64,000 nt of DNA from Rhizobium aethiopicum (lineage in GTDB: Bacteria > Pseudomonadota > Alphaproteobacteria > Rhizobiales > Rhizobiaceae): the NCBI RefSeq assembly GCF_014197535.1, contig NZ_JACIFV010000022.1, positions 1-64,000 on the forward strand, written 5' to 3'. The notes under the pieces were generated by a model that searched no databases, had not been told where the DNA came from, and saw only the letters and a list, made by a program, of their open reading frames with translations. Below are positions 34,826-43,771 of the stretch, one piece after another. Made by a program: the position numbers and the translations under genes. Position 1 is the stretch's first letter. Every line of letters begins with the position of its first letter.

Positions 34826-36037
34826 ATGGCCAAACAGAAAGTCGCAATGCTGACCGCCGGAGGCCTGGCGCCCTGTCTTTCCTCCGCCGTTGGCGGCCTC
34901 ATCGAACGCTACAGCGACGTCGCCCCCGAGATCGACATCATCGCATATAAGTCCGGCTATCAGGGCGTGCTGCTCGGCGATCGCATCGAGATCACCCGCG
35001 ACATGCGCGAGAAGGCGCCGCTGCTGCATCGCTATGGCGGCTCACCGATCGGCAACAGCCGCGTCAAGCTCACCAATGCCGCCGACTGCGTCAAGCGCGG
35101 CCTTGTCAAGGAAGGCGACAACCCGCTGAGGGTTGCCGCCGAACGTCTTGCCGATGACGGCATTACCATTCTCCACACGATCGGGGGCGACGACACCAAT
35201 ACCACCGCCGCCGACCTTGCCGCCTACCTCGCCGCCAACGGCTACGACCTGACCGTCGTCGGCCTGCCGAAGACGGTCGACAACGATGTCGTCCCCATCC
35301 GCCAGTCGCTCGGCGCCTGGACGGCCGCCGAAGTCGGCGCGCATTTCTTCGACAATGTCAGCAACGAGCAGACGGCCGCACCGCGCACGCTCGTCATCCA
35401 CGAGGTGATGGGCCGTCATTGCGGCTGGCTGACGGCAGCCACCGCCCGCGCCTATCTTCAGCGCACCAGCGGCAACCAGTATGTCGATGGCCTGATGATG
35501 GACGCGCACCTGAAGAGCATCGACGCCGTCTATCTGCCCGAAATGGCCTTCGACCTCGACGCCGAGGCCGCCCGCCTGAAGGACATCATGGACCGTACCG
35601 GCCACGCCACCGTCTTCGTCTCGGAAGGCGCATGCCTCGACGCCATCGTCGCCGAGCGTGAAGCTGCCGGTGAGACCGTCAAGCGTGACGCTTTCGGCCA
35701 CGTGAAGATCGACACGATCAATGTCGGCGCCTGGTTCCAGAAGCAGTTCGCCAACCTGCTGAACGCAGAGCGTTCGCTGGTGCAGAAATCGGGCTATTTC
35801 GCTCGCTCGGCCCCGGCCAATGGCGACGACCTCAGGCTGATCCAGAGCATGGTCGATCTCGCCGTCGAAAGCGCGCTCAATAAGGTGTCCGGCGTCACCG
35901 GTCACGACGAAGCGCAGAACGGTAAGTTGCGCACTATAGAATTTCCCCGCATCAAAGGTGGCAAAGCTTTTGACCTGTCGACGGCATGGTTTGCCGAAGT
36001 CATGGACAATATAGGGCAGAAATACAAAGAAGCATGA
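34826..36037 (+). CDS. pfp: Pyrophosphate-dependent 6-phosphofructokinase
   Basis: This 403-aa PFK-family enzyme phosphorylates fructose-6-phosphate. Two residues decide the phosphoryl donor. GGDD (residues 120-123), with Asp where ATP enzymes have Gly, and Lys in PKTVDND (148-154), where ATP enzymes have Gly, both indicate pyrophosphate. The substrate motif MGRHCGWLTAATA is present. The reaction is reversible, which suits organisms that use the Entner-Doudoroff route and gluconeogenesis, as rhizobia do. The start has GGAGGGATCC in front. A LysE-type gene follows 58 nt later. Confidence 0.9.
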   Translation: MAKQKVAMLTAGGLAPCLSSAVGGLIERYSDVAPEIDIIAYKSGYQGVLLGDRIEITRDMREKAPLLHRYGGSPIGNSRVKLTNAADCVKRGLVKEGDNPLRVAAERLADDGITILHTIGGDDTNTTAADLAAYLAANGYDLTVVGLPKTVDNDVVPIRQSLGAWTAAEVGAHFFDNVSNEQTAAPRTLVIHEVMGRHCGWLTAATARAYLQRTSGNQYVDGLMMDAHLKSIDAVYLPEMAFDLDAEAARLKDIMDRTGHATVFVSEGACLDAIVAEREAAGETVKRDAFGHVKIDTINVGAWFQKQFANLLNAERSLVQKSGYFARSAPANGDDLRLIQSMVDLAVESALNKVSGVTGHDEAQNGKLRTIEFPRIKGGKAFDLSTAWFAEVMDNIGQKYKEA

Positions 36038-36095
36038 TTGACGGACGGTTAATATGGTGTCTTTGCTTGTTCCCGACGGAATAGGAGGAGATTCC

Positions 36096-36731
36096 ATGTC
36101 GCTTGAAGCCTGGCTCGCTTTTGCTGCCGCATCCGCCATCATGCTGGCCATACCGGGACCGACGATACTGCTCGTCGTTTCCTATGCGCTCGGTCATGGC
36201 CGCCGGACGGCCTTTGCGACGGTGAGCGGCGTGGCGCTTGGCGACTTCACCGCCATGACCGCGTCCCTCTTCGGTCTCGGCGCGGTGCTCGCCACCTCCG
36301 CCGCCCTCTTCACCCTTTTGAAGTGGATCGGCGGCGCCTACCTGATATGGCTGGGAATCAAGCTCTGGCGCGCTCCGGTGATTGGCGAGCCGGTCGCCGA
36401 CAACGACAATCTGCCGGAGGAAAAGTCGCTTAAGATCTTCCTCCACGCCTATGTCGTCACCGCCCTCAACCCCAAGAGTATCGTCTTCTTCGTCGCCTTC
36501 GTGCCGCAGTTCCTCAACCCGGCCCTGCCCTTCTTCGGGCAGATGGCGATCATGGAAGCGACCTTCCTCGTGCTGGCGATCCTCAACGCCGCCACCTATG
36601 CTTTTCTCGCCCATTCCGCTCGCGGACTGATTCGCAAGGCGAGCGTCCAGCGCGCCGTCAACCGGACCGGCGGCACCCTGCTGATCGCCGCAGGCGCCGT
36701 CACCGCTGGGTATCGCCGTATTGCGGCTTAA
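36096..36731 (+). CDS. LysE/RhtB-family exporter
   Basis: This 211-aa inner-membrane protein has about six hydrophobic segments and the family start MSLEAWLAFAAASAIMLAIP-GPTILL, followed by ALGHGRRTAFATVSGVALGD and NPKSIVFFVAFVPQFL. Members export amino acids or homoserine lactones; the substrate here is unknown. The start is set by TAGGAGGAG; the ATG 14 codons upstream adds a non-conserved leader. It probably shares a transcript with the phosphofructokinase gene. Confidence 0.88.
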   Translation: MSLEAWLAFAAASAIMLAIPGPTILLVVSYALGHGRRTAFATVSGVALGDFTAMTASLFGLGAVLATSAALFTLLKWIGGAYLIWLGIKLWRAPVIGEPVADNDNLPEEKSLKIFLHAYVVTALNPKSIVFFVAFVPQFLNPALPFFGQMAIMEATFLVLAILNAATYAFLAHSARGLIRKASVQRAVNRTGGTLLIAAGAVTAGYRRIAA

Positions 36732-36876
36732 AAATCCGGTTATCGCGCTATTGCAGCTTAGAAATATTCCGTGGTTGCCGGATTGCAACGAATAGGTTAA
36801 TGGGGTCATCGGGTTTAAGCTTTTTAGTAACTTTTATAACGCTGCCGGGGCGGCGCGATTTCACGAAAGTGACGGA

Positions 36877-37818
36877 ATGGTGGCGATCGGATTGTCCGGC
36901 CTGAAACGCGGTCTTGCCGTTTCAACGGTGCTCTGCTGCGGCGTGATCACTGGCTGCACGAGCGTCGAATATACCTCTCAGGCCGAACTGACAGCTGCTC
37001 AGACCGTGGTTCCGACGCCGAAGCCGGGCGAAGACGCGATGCTCGCCGCGGTCCCGACAGCGGAAGGTGCTGCCGGCCAGGCAATCGCCGGTGCCGTCCT
37101 TCCCCAGGCAGCTCCGTCACTCACCGCAACGGCGATGCCGACTGCGCCGGGCTCCCAGCCCGCCGATCTGACCATGCAGGCAGGCATACAGCCGGCAGCC
37201 TATGCGCAGATCCCGCTGACGCCCGAGATGACAGCGATCCAGTCCGTCGTGCCGACGCCGCGCCCGGGAACGCCGTCACAGCCGGCAACGCAGCTTGCCT
37301 TCGCCGCCACGCCGCAGAACAGCGCGCTTGCAGCACTTGCCGCAGTCGACACCACGCCGCGCTCCATGGACTACGGCTTCGACGAATCCGGACCGATCGA
37401 TCCGCCGACGGCTCCCCCGATGTTCAGCGACGACGATAGGGACGATGCGCCGACCGTCGAGAAGAGCTTCGTCACCAAGCTCATCCAGAAATATTCGAAG
37501 ATCTATGAGATTCCCGAGACGCTGCTCCACCGCATCGTCCATCGCGAAAGCCGCTACAATCCGAAAGCTTACAACAAGCGCGGCTATTTCGGCCTCATGC
37601 AGATCAAATACAACACCGCCAAATCCATGGGCTATGACGGTGCGCCGGGCGGCCTCTTCGACGCAGAGACCAACATCAAATATGCCGCGAAATACCTGCG
37701 CGGCGCCTGGCTCGTCTCCGACAACAAGGAAGACGACGCCGTCCGCCTCTATGCGCGCGGCTATTACTACGACGCCAAGCGCAAGGGCATGAGTGATGTC
37801 GCCCAGGGTAATTACTGA
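36877..37818 (+). CDS. Lipoprotein lytic transglycosylase (SLT domain)
   Basis: This 313-aa protein has a signal peptide ending in a lipobox-like ITGC near residue 27. A long Pro/Thr/Ala-rich linker follows, holding two copies of a VVPTPKPG/VVPTPRPG motif (and SVEYTSQAELTAAQ before them). The C-terminal SLT domain has the catalytic glutamate in HRESRYNP, GYFGLMQIKYNTAKSMG and the terminal LYARGYYYDAKRKG. It should cut glycan strands near the membrane. The linker may span the periplasm. It is a second SLT gene within 5 kb but not a close copy of the first. Confidence 0.87.
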   Translation: MVAIGLSGLKRGLAVSTVLCCGVITGCTSVEYTSQAELTAAQTVVPTPKPGEDAMLAAVPTAEGAAGQAIAGAVLPQAAPSLTATAMPTAPGSQPADLTMQAGIQPAAYAQIPLTPEMTAIQSVVPTPRPGTPSQPATQLAFAATPQNSALAALAAVDTTPRSMDYGFDESGPIDPPTAPPMFSDDDRDDAPTVEKSFVTKLIQKYSKIYEIPETLLHRIVHRESRYNPKAYNKRGYFGLMQIKYNTAKSMGYDGAPGGLFDAETNIKYAAKYLRGAWLVSDNKEDDAVRLYARGYYYDAKRKGMSDVAQGNY

Positions 37819-37863
37819 ACCGGGCAGCTGCCGAAACAAACCAATTGAAACAGCGGTCATAGC

Positions 37864-39285
37864 CTACGGCTGCGGCTGAACCTCCCGTTGTGATCCGGCC
37901 TGCTGTTGCGGCGCTCCCGATTGCGGCGACGCCGCCAGGATCGCCTTCAGAAGCGTTTGGGGCTGATAGCCGAGCCAGCCCGGCGTCAGGCCGAGTCGGA
38001 CGACGATCAGATTGGCGGAAGGCACGATCGCCATGCTTTGCCCGTCATGCCCCGTGAGCCAGAACGTATCCTCTGGCAACCCGAACGCGGCGCTGGAGCC
38101 ACCGGGCGCGAGCCAGGCCTGACCTTGCGTATACCGGCCGTTCGAGGCAGCCGTCGGCGTGCGCATGGCGCCGACGAAGCCCTCCGGCAACAGCCGCTGG
38201 CCGTTCCACACCCCATCCTGCAGCAGGAACTGTCCGAAGCGGGCCCAATCATGCGCCGTCGCGTAGAGATAGGAGCTTCCGACAAAGGTGCCGCGCGCGT
38301 CGAGTTCGAAGACGGCACTCGTCATGCCGAGCGGCAAGAAGAGCGCGTCGTGCGGATAGGAGAAGGCTGCCGGCGCATTGCCGACTCGGTCCATCCAGAT
38401 GCGCGACAAGAGCACCGCCGTGCCGCTCGAATAGCGGAAGCGCTGACCCGGTGCCGCCTCCATCGGCGCATTGGCCGGCAACGACACCATATCGGGGTCG
38501 AGATAGAGCATGCGCGTCACGTCAGCGACGTTGCCATAGTCCTCGTTGAACGCCAGGCCGCTCTCCATACCGAGCAAGTCGGATACCTTGATCCTGGCGC
38601 GCTGATCGTCCTTCCACTGCGCCAGCAGATGATCATCGTCGAAGGAAATCTTGCCATCGAGCATCAGCCGGCCGAGGATGGCCGCATTCACCGTCTTCGT
38701 CATCGACCAGCCGATCAGCGGCGTCTTCGCTGAAAATCCGGGACCATAGGCTTCAGCGACGATTCGGCCATCGCGCACCACCACGATTCCCCGCATGGCC
38801 GGGCCGGCAAGCCCTGTATCGTTAAGCACCGCAGCGATCTTTTCGTCCCGACCGCCGACACCCTCGCCTTCCGGCCACAACGCCGCGTTCGCCTCCATTC
38901 TTGCCGGCGCGTCGAAAGCTGCGGCATTCGCCGCCGCCTCGAAATTGCCGTCGGGCACGCTCGTGCAGCCGAAAGCGCCGCGGTAGAGCGCGTAACTCGA
39001 AGCAAACAGCCCCAGGAAGCGCGCGGTCACACGGTTGTTGTCGCGGTCGACGCTGACGCGCACGAGCCGCAGCAGCGGATTTCCCGGCGCCTGCACGTCA
39101 TCCGTCAGCACGTCTTCGGCGTTCCGGCCGGCAATGAAGACATTGGAGCAGACGATCTTGGCGGCATAGCCGTCGCCGACGCGCAGAAGCTCCGGCGGCC
39201 GGACCAACAGCCAGGCAGCGCCGGCAACGACGATGAGAACGACAAGGAGAGCAAGCGCCTTCAGGATACGCAGGACAAATCGCAT
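37864..39285 (-). CDS. Serine hydrolase of the beta-lactamase (class C-like) family
   Basis: This 473-aa protein begins with an N-terminal membrane segment (LRILKALALLVVLIVVAGAAWLL) and continues as a periplasmic beta-lactamase-fold domain. The nucleophile motif is SMTK (GWSMTKTVNAAIL), and YSSGTAVLLSRI provides the tyrosine motif. The C-terminal WLTGHDGQSMAIVPSANLIVV has the usual final strand region. Such proteins act as esterases, DD-peptidases or 6-aminohexanoate-dimer hydrolases; the substrate is not known. The start MRFVLRILK has GGAGGAAT; the longer frame upstream enters the divergent promoter region. Confidence 0.87.
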   Translation of the reverse strand: MRFVLRILKALALLVVLIVVAGAAWLLVRPPELLRVGDGYAAKIVCSNVFIAGRNAEDVLTDDVQAPGNPLLRLVRVSVDRDNNRVTARFLGLFASSYALYRGAFGCTSVPDGNFEAAANAAAFDAPARMEANAALWPEGEGVGGRDEKIAAVLNDTGLAGPAMRGIVVVRDGRIVAEAYGPGFSAKTPLIGWSMTKTVNAAILGRLMLDGKISFDDDHLLAQWKDDQRARIKVSDLLGMESGLAFNEDYGNVADVTRMLYLDPDMVSLPANAPMEAAPGQRFRYSSGTAVLLSRIWMDRVGNAPAAFSYPHDALFLPLGMTSAVFELDARGTFVGSSYLYATAHDWARFGQFLLQDGVWNGQRLLPEGFVGAMRTPTAASNGRYTQGQAWLAPGGSSAAFGLPEDTFWLTGHDGQSMAIVPSANLIVVRLGLTPGWLGYQPQTLLKAILAASPQSGAPQQQAGSQREVQPQP

Positions 39286-39416
39286 GGCATTCCTCCGAAT
39301 GCCCGGAGAGAAGCAGGAATTCCGCCTGCCGGAAAGGGCGCGGCGCGAAGAATATTCCGTCACCCGATCACTTTCCGAGGAGGGCGATGTTTTCGAACGG
39401 CGCAGGCCCACAGCCC

Positions 39417-39434
39417 GCGTCATCAAACTGTAGC
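39417..39434 (+). promoter_or_regulatory. PHO-box-like motif upstream of btaA
   Basis: GCGTCAT-CAAA-CTGTAGC aligns with the rhizobial PhoB box CTGTCAT-N4-CTGTCA(T/C), with 5 of 7 matching in each half. It ends 44 nt before the btaA start. Betaine-lipid genes of Sinorhizobium are induced by phosphate starvation through PhoB, so the position makes sense. Confidence 0.5.
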
Positions 39435-39478
39435 AGTGGCGCGCTACACGCCCTGAACGCTAAAAAGGTGACAGACTC

Positions 39479-40723
39479 ATGTCAGAATTTGCACCGGATA
39501 CCGGCTTCCGCAAGAACCGGAAACTCAAGGACGCCCTTCTCCGCCACAAGGCTTTTTCGAAGGAGGGCTTCTCCGAGCGTCTCTTCGGTCTTCTCTTCTC
39601 TGGCCTCGTCTATCCGCAGATCTGGGAGGATCCGGATCTCGACATGCAAGCGATGGAGCTGAAGCCCAATCATCGCATCGTCACCATCGGCTCCGGCGGC
39701 TGCAACATGCTCGCCTATCTCTCCAAGGCGCCGGCCTCGATCGACGTCGTCGACCTCAACCCGCACCATATCGCGCTGAACAAACTGAAGCTCGCCGCCT
39801 TCAAGCATCTGCCCGATCATACGGATCTCGTCCGCTTCCTGGCGATGCCGAACGAGAAGTCGAACAGCCGCGCCTTCGACCGGCATCTTGCCGCCAATCT
39901 CGACGAGGCGACCCGTAGCTATTGGAACGGCCGCAAATTCGGACGCCGCCGCGTCACCGTCTTCGACCGCAATATCTATGAAACCGGCCTGCTCGGCCGC
40001 TTCATCGGCGCGGCCCATCTCCTTGCCCGTCTGCACGGCGTAAAGCTGCGCGAAATGACCAAGACCCGCTCGATACGCGAGCAGCGCCAGTTCTTCGACG
40101 AGCAGATCGCCCCGCTGTTCGAAAAGCCGGTCGTGCGCTGGATCACCGGCCGCAAAAGCTCGCTCTTCGGCCTCGGCATTCCGCCGCAGCAATACGACGA
40201 GCTCGCAAGCCTTGCCGCCGATCATTCGATCGCGCCGGTGCTGAAGCATCGCCTGGAAAAGCTCGCCTGTCATTTCCCGATGCGTGACAACTATTTCGCC
40301 TGGCAGGCCTTCGGCCGCCGCTACGGCACGGAAGAAGAAGGCCCGCTGCCGACCTATCTGAAGCCGGAGCACTACGAGGTGATCCGCGCCAATGTCGACC
40401 GCGTCAACGTCCACCACGCAAGCTTCACCGAACTTCTGGCCCGCGAGCCGGCCGCCTCGCGCGACCGCTACATCCTACTCGACGCGCAGGACTGGATGAC
40501 CGACGAGCAACTGAACGACGTCTGGCGGGAAATCACCCGCACGGCGCGTGAAGGTGCCCGCGTGATCTTCCGCACCGCCGCCGAAAAGAGCATCATCGAA
40601 GGCCGCCTGTCTCCGTCGATCCGAGATCAGTGGGATTATTTCGAAGAGAAGTCGCGAGAGCTGACGGCGCTCGATCGCTCCGCGATCTACGGCGGCTTCC
40701 ATATCTACGGGAAGAAGGCGTGA
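39479..40723 (+). CDS. btaA: BtaA: S-adenosylmethionine--diacylglycerol 3-amino-3-carboxypropyltransferase
   Basis: This 414-aa protein (DUF3419 family) carries out the first step of the betaine lipid DGTS. It transfers the aminobutyrate part of SAM to diacylglycerol, giving diacylglycerylhomoserine. FSGLVYPQIWEDPDLDMQAM, the SAM-site motif RIVTIGSGGCNMLAYL, DVVDLNPHHIALNKLKLAA and ILLDAQDWMTDEQLNDVW are characteristic. It overlaps btaB by 4 nt, as expected for the two-gene pathway. DGTS replaces phospholipids under phosphate limitation. Confidence 0.95.
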   Translation: MSEFAPDTGFRKNRKLKDALLRHKAFSKEGFSERLFGLLFSGLVYPQIWEDPDLDMQAMELKPNHRIVTIGSGGCNMLAYLSKAPASIDVVDLNPHHIALNKLKLAAFKHLPDHTDLVRFLAMPNEKSNSRAFDRHLAANLDEATRSYWNGRKFGRRRVTVFDRNIYETGLLGRFIGAAHLLARLHGVKLREMTKTRSIREQRQFFDEQIAPLFEKPVVRWITGRKSSLFGLGIPPQQYDELASLAADHSIAPVLKHRLEKLACHFPMRDNYFAWQAFGRRYGTEEEGPLPTYLKPEHYEVIRANVDRVNVHHASFTELLAREPAASRDRYILLDAQDWMTDEQLNDVWREITRTAREGARVIFRTAAEKSIIEGRLSPSIRDQWDYFEEKSRELTALDRSAIYGGFHIYGKKA

Positions 40724-41394
40724 GCAAAGTCGGCGCCGAGACGGCAGGAAACAGCAACGAACATGCCAGCCTGATGGATGGCATGTATCGCTACCAGCGC
40801 CATATCTACGACCTGACCCGCAAATATTACCTCCTCGGCCGCGACAGCACGATTCGCAATCTCGACGTGCCTGATGGCGGCACGCTGCTCGAAGTCGGCT
40901 GCGGCACCGGGCGTAACATGGCTTTGGCGCACAGGTATTTCCCGAGCGCCAAGCTGTTCGGCCTCGACATTTCCCAGGAAATGCTGATCTCGGCGCGCAA
41001 GACCTTCGCTACGAAAGCGACAATCCCGGAATTCCGCGTCGCCGACGCCACGGCGTTTACGCCGCGCGAATTCGGCGTCAGCGGCTTCGACCGCATCCTG
41101 ATTTCCTATGCTCTGTCGATGATCCCGGACTGGGAACGCGCCGTCGATGCATCGATCGCCGCACTCAATCCCGGCGGCCAGTTGCACATCGTCGATTTCG
41201 GCCAGCAGGAAGGCCTGCCGCGTTGGTTCCGCCGCATGCTGCAGGCCTGGCTTGCGAAATTCCATGTCACTCCGCGCGCCGATCTGCAGGAGGTCCTGGA
41301 AGCGCAGGCCGAGGAACACAATGCGCGATTGTCCTTCGAAACAGTCGGCGGCGGTTACGCCTGGCGGGCGGCCATTATCAGCAGACGCTCATAA
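40720..41394 (+). CDS. btaB: BtaB: diacylglycerylhomoserine N-methyltransferase
   Basis: This 224-aa SAM-dependent methyltransferase trimethylates the BtaA product to DGTS. MDGMYRYQRHIYDLTRKYYL is typical of BtaB, and LLEVGCGTGRNMALA is the SAM-binding motif I. The start is GTG (reading VSKVGAETAG), overlapping the btaA stop as GTGA. The longer ATG-started frame lies inside btaA and is not family-like. The start is therefore assigned by coupling. Confidence 0.94.
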   Translation: MSKVGAETAGNSNEHASLMDGMYRYQRHIYDLTRKYYLLGRDSTIRNLDVPDGGTLLEVGCGTGRNMALAHRYFPSAKLFGLDISQEMLISARKTFATKATIPEFRVADATAFTPREFGVSGFDRILISYALSMIPDWERAVDASIAALNPGGQLHIVDFGQQEGLPRWFRRMLQAWLAKFHVTPRADLQEVLEAQAEEHNARLSFETVGGGYAWRAAIISRRS

Positions 41395-41521
41395 TTCGCT
41401 TGAAACTAACCGATTTTTTACGTTGATATGGTGAAAAGAGGGTTATTCCTCTGCTGGACTCGTTTTTCTCGAAGGTCAGGCTGTGGGGCAAAGAGATCAT
41501 TCGGTTCACGACGGGATACCC

Positions 41522-42319
41522 ATGCGCCGGCTTTTGTTTTGCGTTCTGCCCCTTGCCATCATGCTGGCCGGCTGCTCCTCTTCCGGTCACGACTATCTCG
41601 AAACCGCATCGATAAAGCCGAAGACGCGCTTCCAGGACACCGATCCGCAGGATTTCGGTCCGAAGCATCCGCAGCAGAATGCAATCCACGGCATCGACAT
41701 CTCCAAATGGCAGGGCGATATCGACTGGGCGACGGTGAGGAATTCCGGCGTCGCCTTCGCCTTCATCAAGGCGACGGAAGGCAAGGACAGGGTCGACCCC
41801 CGCTTCGATGAATATTGGCGCGAAGCACGCGCCGCCGGCATCCCGAACGCCCCCTACCATTTCTATTATTTCTGCTCCTCGGCCGATGAGCAGGCCGACT
41901 GGTTCATCCACAATGTGCCGAAGGAGGCCATGCGCCTGCCGCCGGTGCTCGACGTCGAATGGAACGCCGAATCGAAGACCTGCCGCTACCGCCCCGACGC
42001 GGAAACCGTGCGCTCTGAAATGCAGCGTTTCATGGACCGGCTGGAGGCCTATTACGGCAAGCGCCCGATTGTCTACACCTCGGTCGATTTCCACCGCGAC
42101 AATCTCGCCGGCTACTTCCAGGATTATCATTTCTGGGTCCGCTCGGTGGCAAAACATCCCGAGGTGACCTATTCCGACCGCCGCTGGGCCTTCTGGCAAT
42201 ATACCTCGACCGGCATTATTCCCGGCATCAAGGGGCCGACCGACATCAACGTCTTTGCCGGCAGCGCAAAGAACTGGAACAATTGGGTCGCGGCCGTTTC
42301 CAAGGATAGAAATTCTTAG
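41522..42319 (+). CDS. GH25-family lysozyme lipoprotein
   Basis: This 265-aa protein starts MRRLLFCVLPLAIMLAGCSS, a lipoprotein signal with lipobox LAGC (Cys18). A glycoside hydrolase family 25 (Chalaropsis lysozyme) domain follows. HGIDISKWQGDIDW at residues 56-69 has the first catalytic Asp, LDVEWN the DxE pair, and RRWAFWQYTSTGIIPGIKGP the C-terminal signature. It hydrolyses the MurNAc-GlcNAc bond of peptidoglycan, presumably at the outer-membrane inner face. An upstream in-frame GTG/ATG region would bury the signal peptide and is not used. Confidence 0.9.
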   Translation: MRRLLFCVLPLAIMLAGCSSSGHDYLETASIKPKTRFQDTDPQDFGPKHPQQNAIHGIDISKWQGDIDWATVRNSGVAFAFIKATEGKDRVDPRFDEYWREARAAGIPNAPYHFYYFCSSADEQADWFIHNVPKEAMRLPPVLDVEWNAESKTCRYRPDAETVRSEMQRFMDRLEAYYGKRPIVYTSVDFHRDNLAGYFQDYHFWVRSVAKHPEVTYSDRRWAFWQYTSTGIIPGIKGPTDINVFAGSAKNWNNWVAAVSKDRNS

Positions 42320-42400
42320 TAACGTCTTTCAATCTTTCTTGCTTCCGTCACATTCCTCTGTGAAAGCGACGGGCATCCATTTGCTATAAGGACCGCATTC

Positions 42401-43621
42401 ATGCACCGCTCGCTCACAAGCCGCTCTGCACTCGCCCTCCTGTTTGCCCTCGCTTTTGCAGGCGGCGCGGCCGCCCAGCAGGCGCCCGCGGCCTCGGCTC
42501 CGGCAGCCCCCTGCGGCGGCGATCTGTCTGCCTTCCTCCAGGGCATCAAGGCTGATGCGGTCGCCGCAGGCGCCAGCGCCGCAGCCGCCGACGAGGCGCT
42601 GGCCGGCGCCGAAATCGATCCCAAAGTCCTGAGCCGGGATCGCGCCCAGGGCGTCTTCAAGCAGACCTTCCTCGAATTCTCGCAGCGTACCGTCAGCCAG
42701 GCCCGTCTCGACATCGGCCGCCAGAAGATGAAGCAACATGCCGACGTCTTTGCCCGAGCCGAGCAGGAATTCGGCGTTCCCCCCGGCGTCATCACCGCCT
42801 TCTGGGCGATGGAAACCGATTTCGGCGCCGTCCAGGGCGATTTCAACACCCGCAATGCCCTGGTGACGCTGTCGCACGACTGCCGCCGCCCGGAGCTCTT
42901 CCGCCCGCAGCTGATCGCTTTGATCGAGATGGTCGAACACGGCGACCTCGACCCCGCCACCAACACCGGCGCCTGGGCTGGCGAGATCGGCCAGGTTCAG
43001 ATGCTGCCACGCGATATCATCGCCTATGGCATGGACGGCGACGGCGACGGCCATATCCACGTGAAGCAGAGCGGCCCGGACGCCGTCCTGACGGCGGCGA
43101 AATTCATCCAGCACCTCGGCTTCGAGCGCGGCCAGCCCTGGCTGCAGGAAGTCACCGTGCCCGACAACCTACCGTGGGAGAAATCCGGCCTCGGCGGCAC
43201 GATGAAGGCCGGCGAATGGTTCGCGCTCGGCGTCAAGCCGCGCGACGGCAACACCGCCTTCGGTGAACTCGAAGGTGATCTCGTGCTGCCGCAGGGCCGC
43301 ATGGGACCGGCCTTCATCGCCTATCCCAATTTCAAGATCTATCTCGAATGGAACAAGTCGTTCATCTACACGACATCGGCCGCCTATTTCGCGACCCGCC
43401 TTTCCGGCGCCCCGACCTATCTCAAGGGCGCACCGGAACAGGGGCTTGCCAACGACCAGATGAAGACGCTGCAGACCAAGCTGCAGTCGCTCGGCCACGA
43501 TGTCGGCGAGATCGACGGCATTCTCGGTTCCGGAACGCGTATCGCGATCCAGAAGGAACAGCAGCGCTTGGGCATACCGGCCGACGGCTGGGCGACGCCT
43601 GCCCTTCTCAACGCTCTCTGA
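42401..43621 (+). CDS. mltB: Membrane-bound lytic murein transglycosylase B-like
   Basis: This 406-aa exported protein has an Ala-rich signal peptide (ALALLFALAFAGGAAAQQ). The SLT_2 catalytic domain holds the catalytic glutamate in TAFWAMETDFG, and a later GEIGQVQMLPRDIIAYGMDGDG. A C-terminal PG_binding_1 domain follows (LQTKLQSLGHDVGEIDGILGSGTRIAI). It cleaves the glycan backbone, forming 1,6-anhydroMurNAc. There is no lipobox, so it is probably a soluble periplasmic form. It is preceded by the GH25 gene, another wall hydrolase. Confidence 0.92.
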   Translation: MHRSLTSRSALALLFALAFAGGAAAQQAPAASAPAAPCGGDLSAFLQGIKADAVAAGASAAAADEALAGAEIDPKVLSRDRAQGVFKQTFLEFSQRTVSQARLDIGRQKMKQHADVFARAEQEFGVPPGVITAFWAMETDFGAVQGDFNTRNALVTLSHDCRRPELFRPQLIALIEMVEHGDLDPATNTGAWAGEIGQVQMLPRDIIAYGMDGDGDGHIHVKQSGPDAVLTAAKFIQHLGFERGQPWLQEVTVPDNLPWEKSGLGGTMKAGEWFALGVKPRDGNTAFGELEGDLVLPQGRMGPAFIAYPNFKIYLEWNKSFIYTTSAAYFATRLSGAPTYLKGAPEQGLANDQMKTLQTKLQSLGHDVGEIDGILGSGTRIAIQKEQQRLGIPADGWATPALLNAL

Positions 43622-43771
43622 TCGCCGACAGCCGGCCTCCATCCGTTTGACAAGAAACGGGTGGCGCCGTTTTCCGCTTACGCTAAAACTTCATGGTCAA
43701 AAGCCGTCGGTTTTCGACCAACGTCCGGCGGAGATGCGATTTGCGGTGGAGGACGCGGCGTGGAAAGCAGA

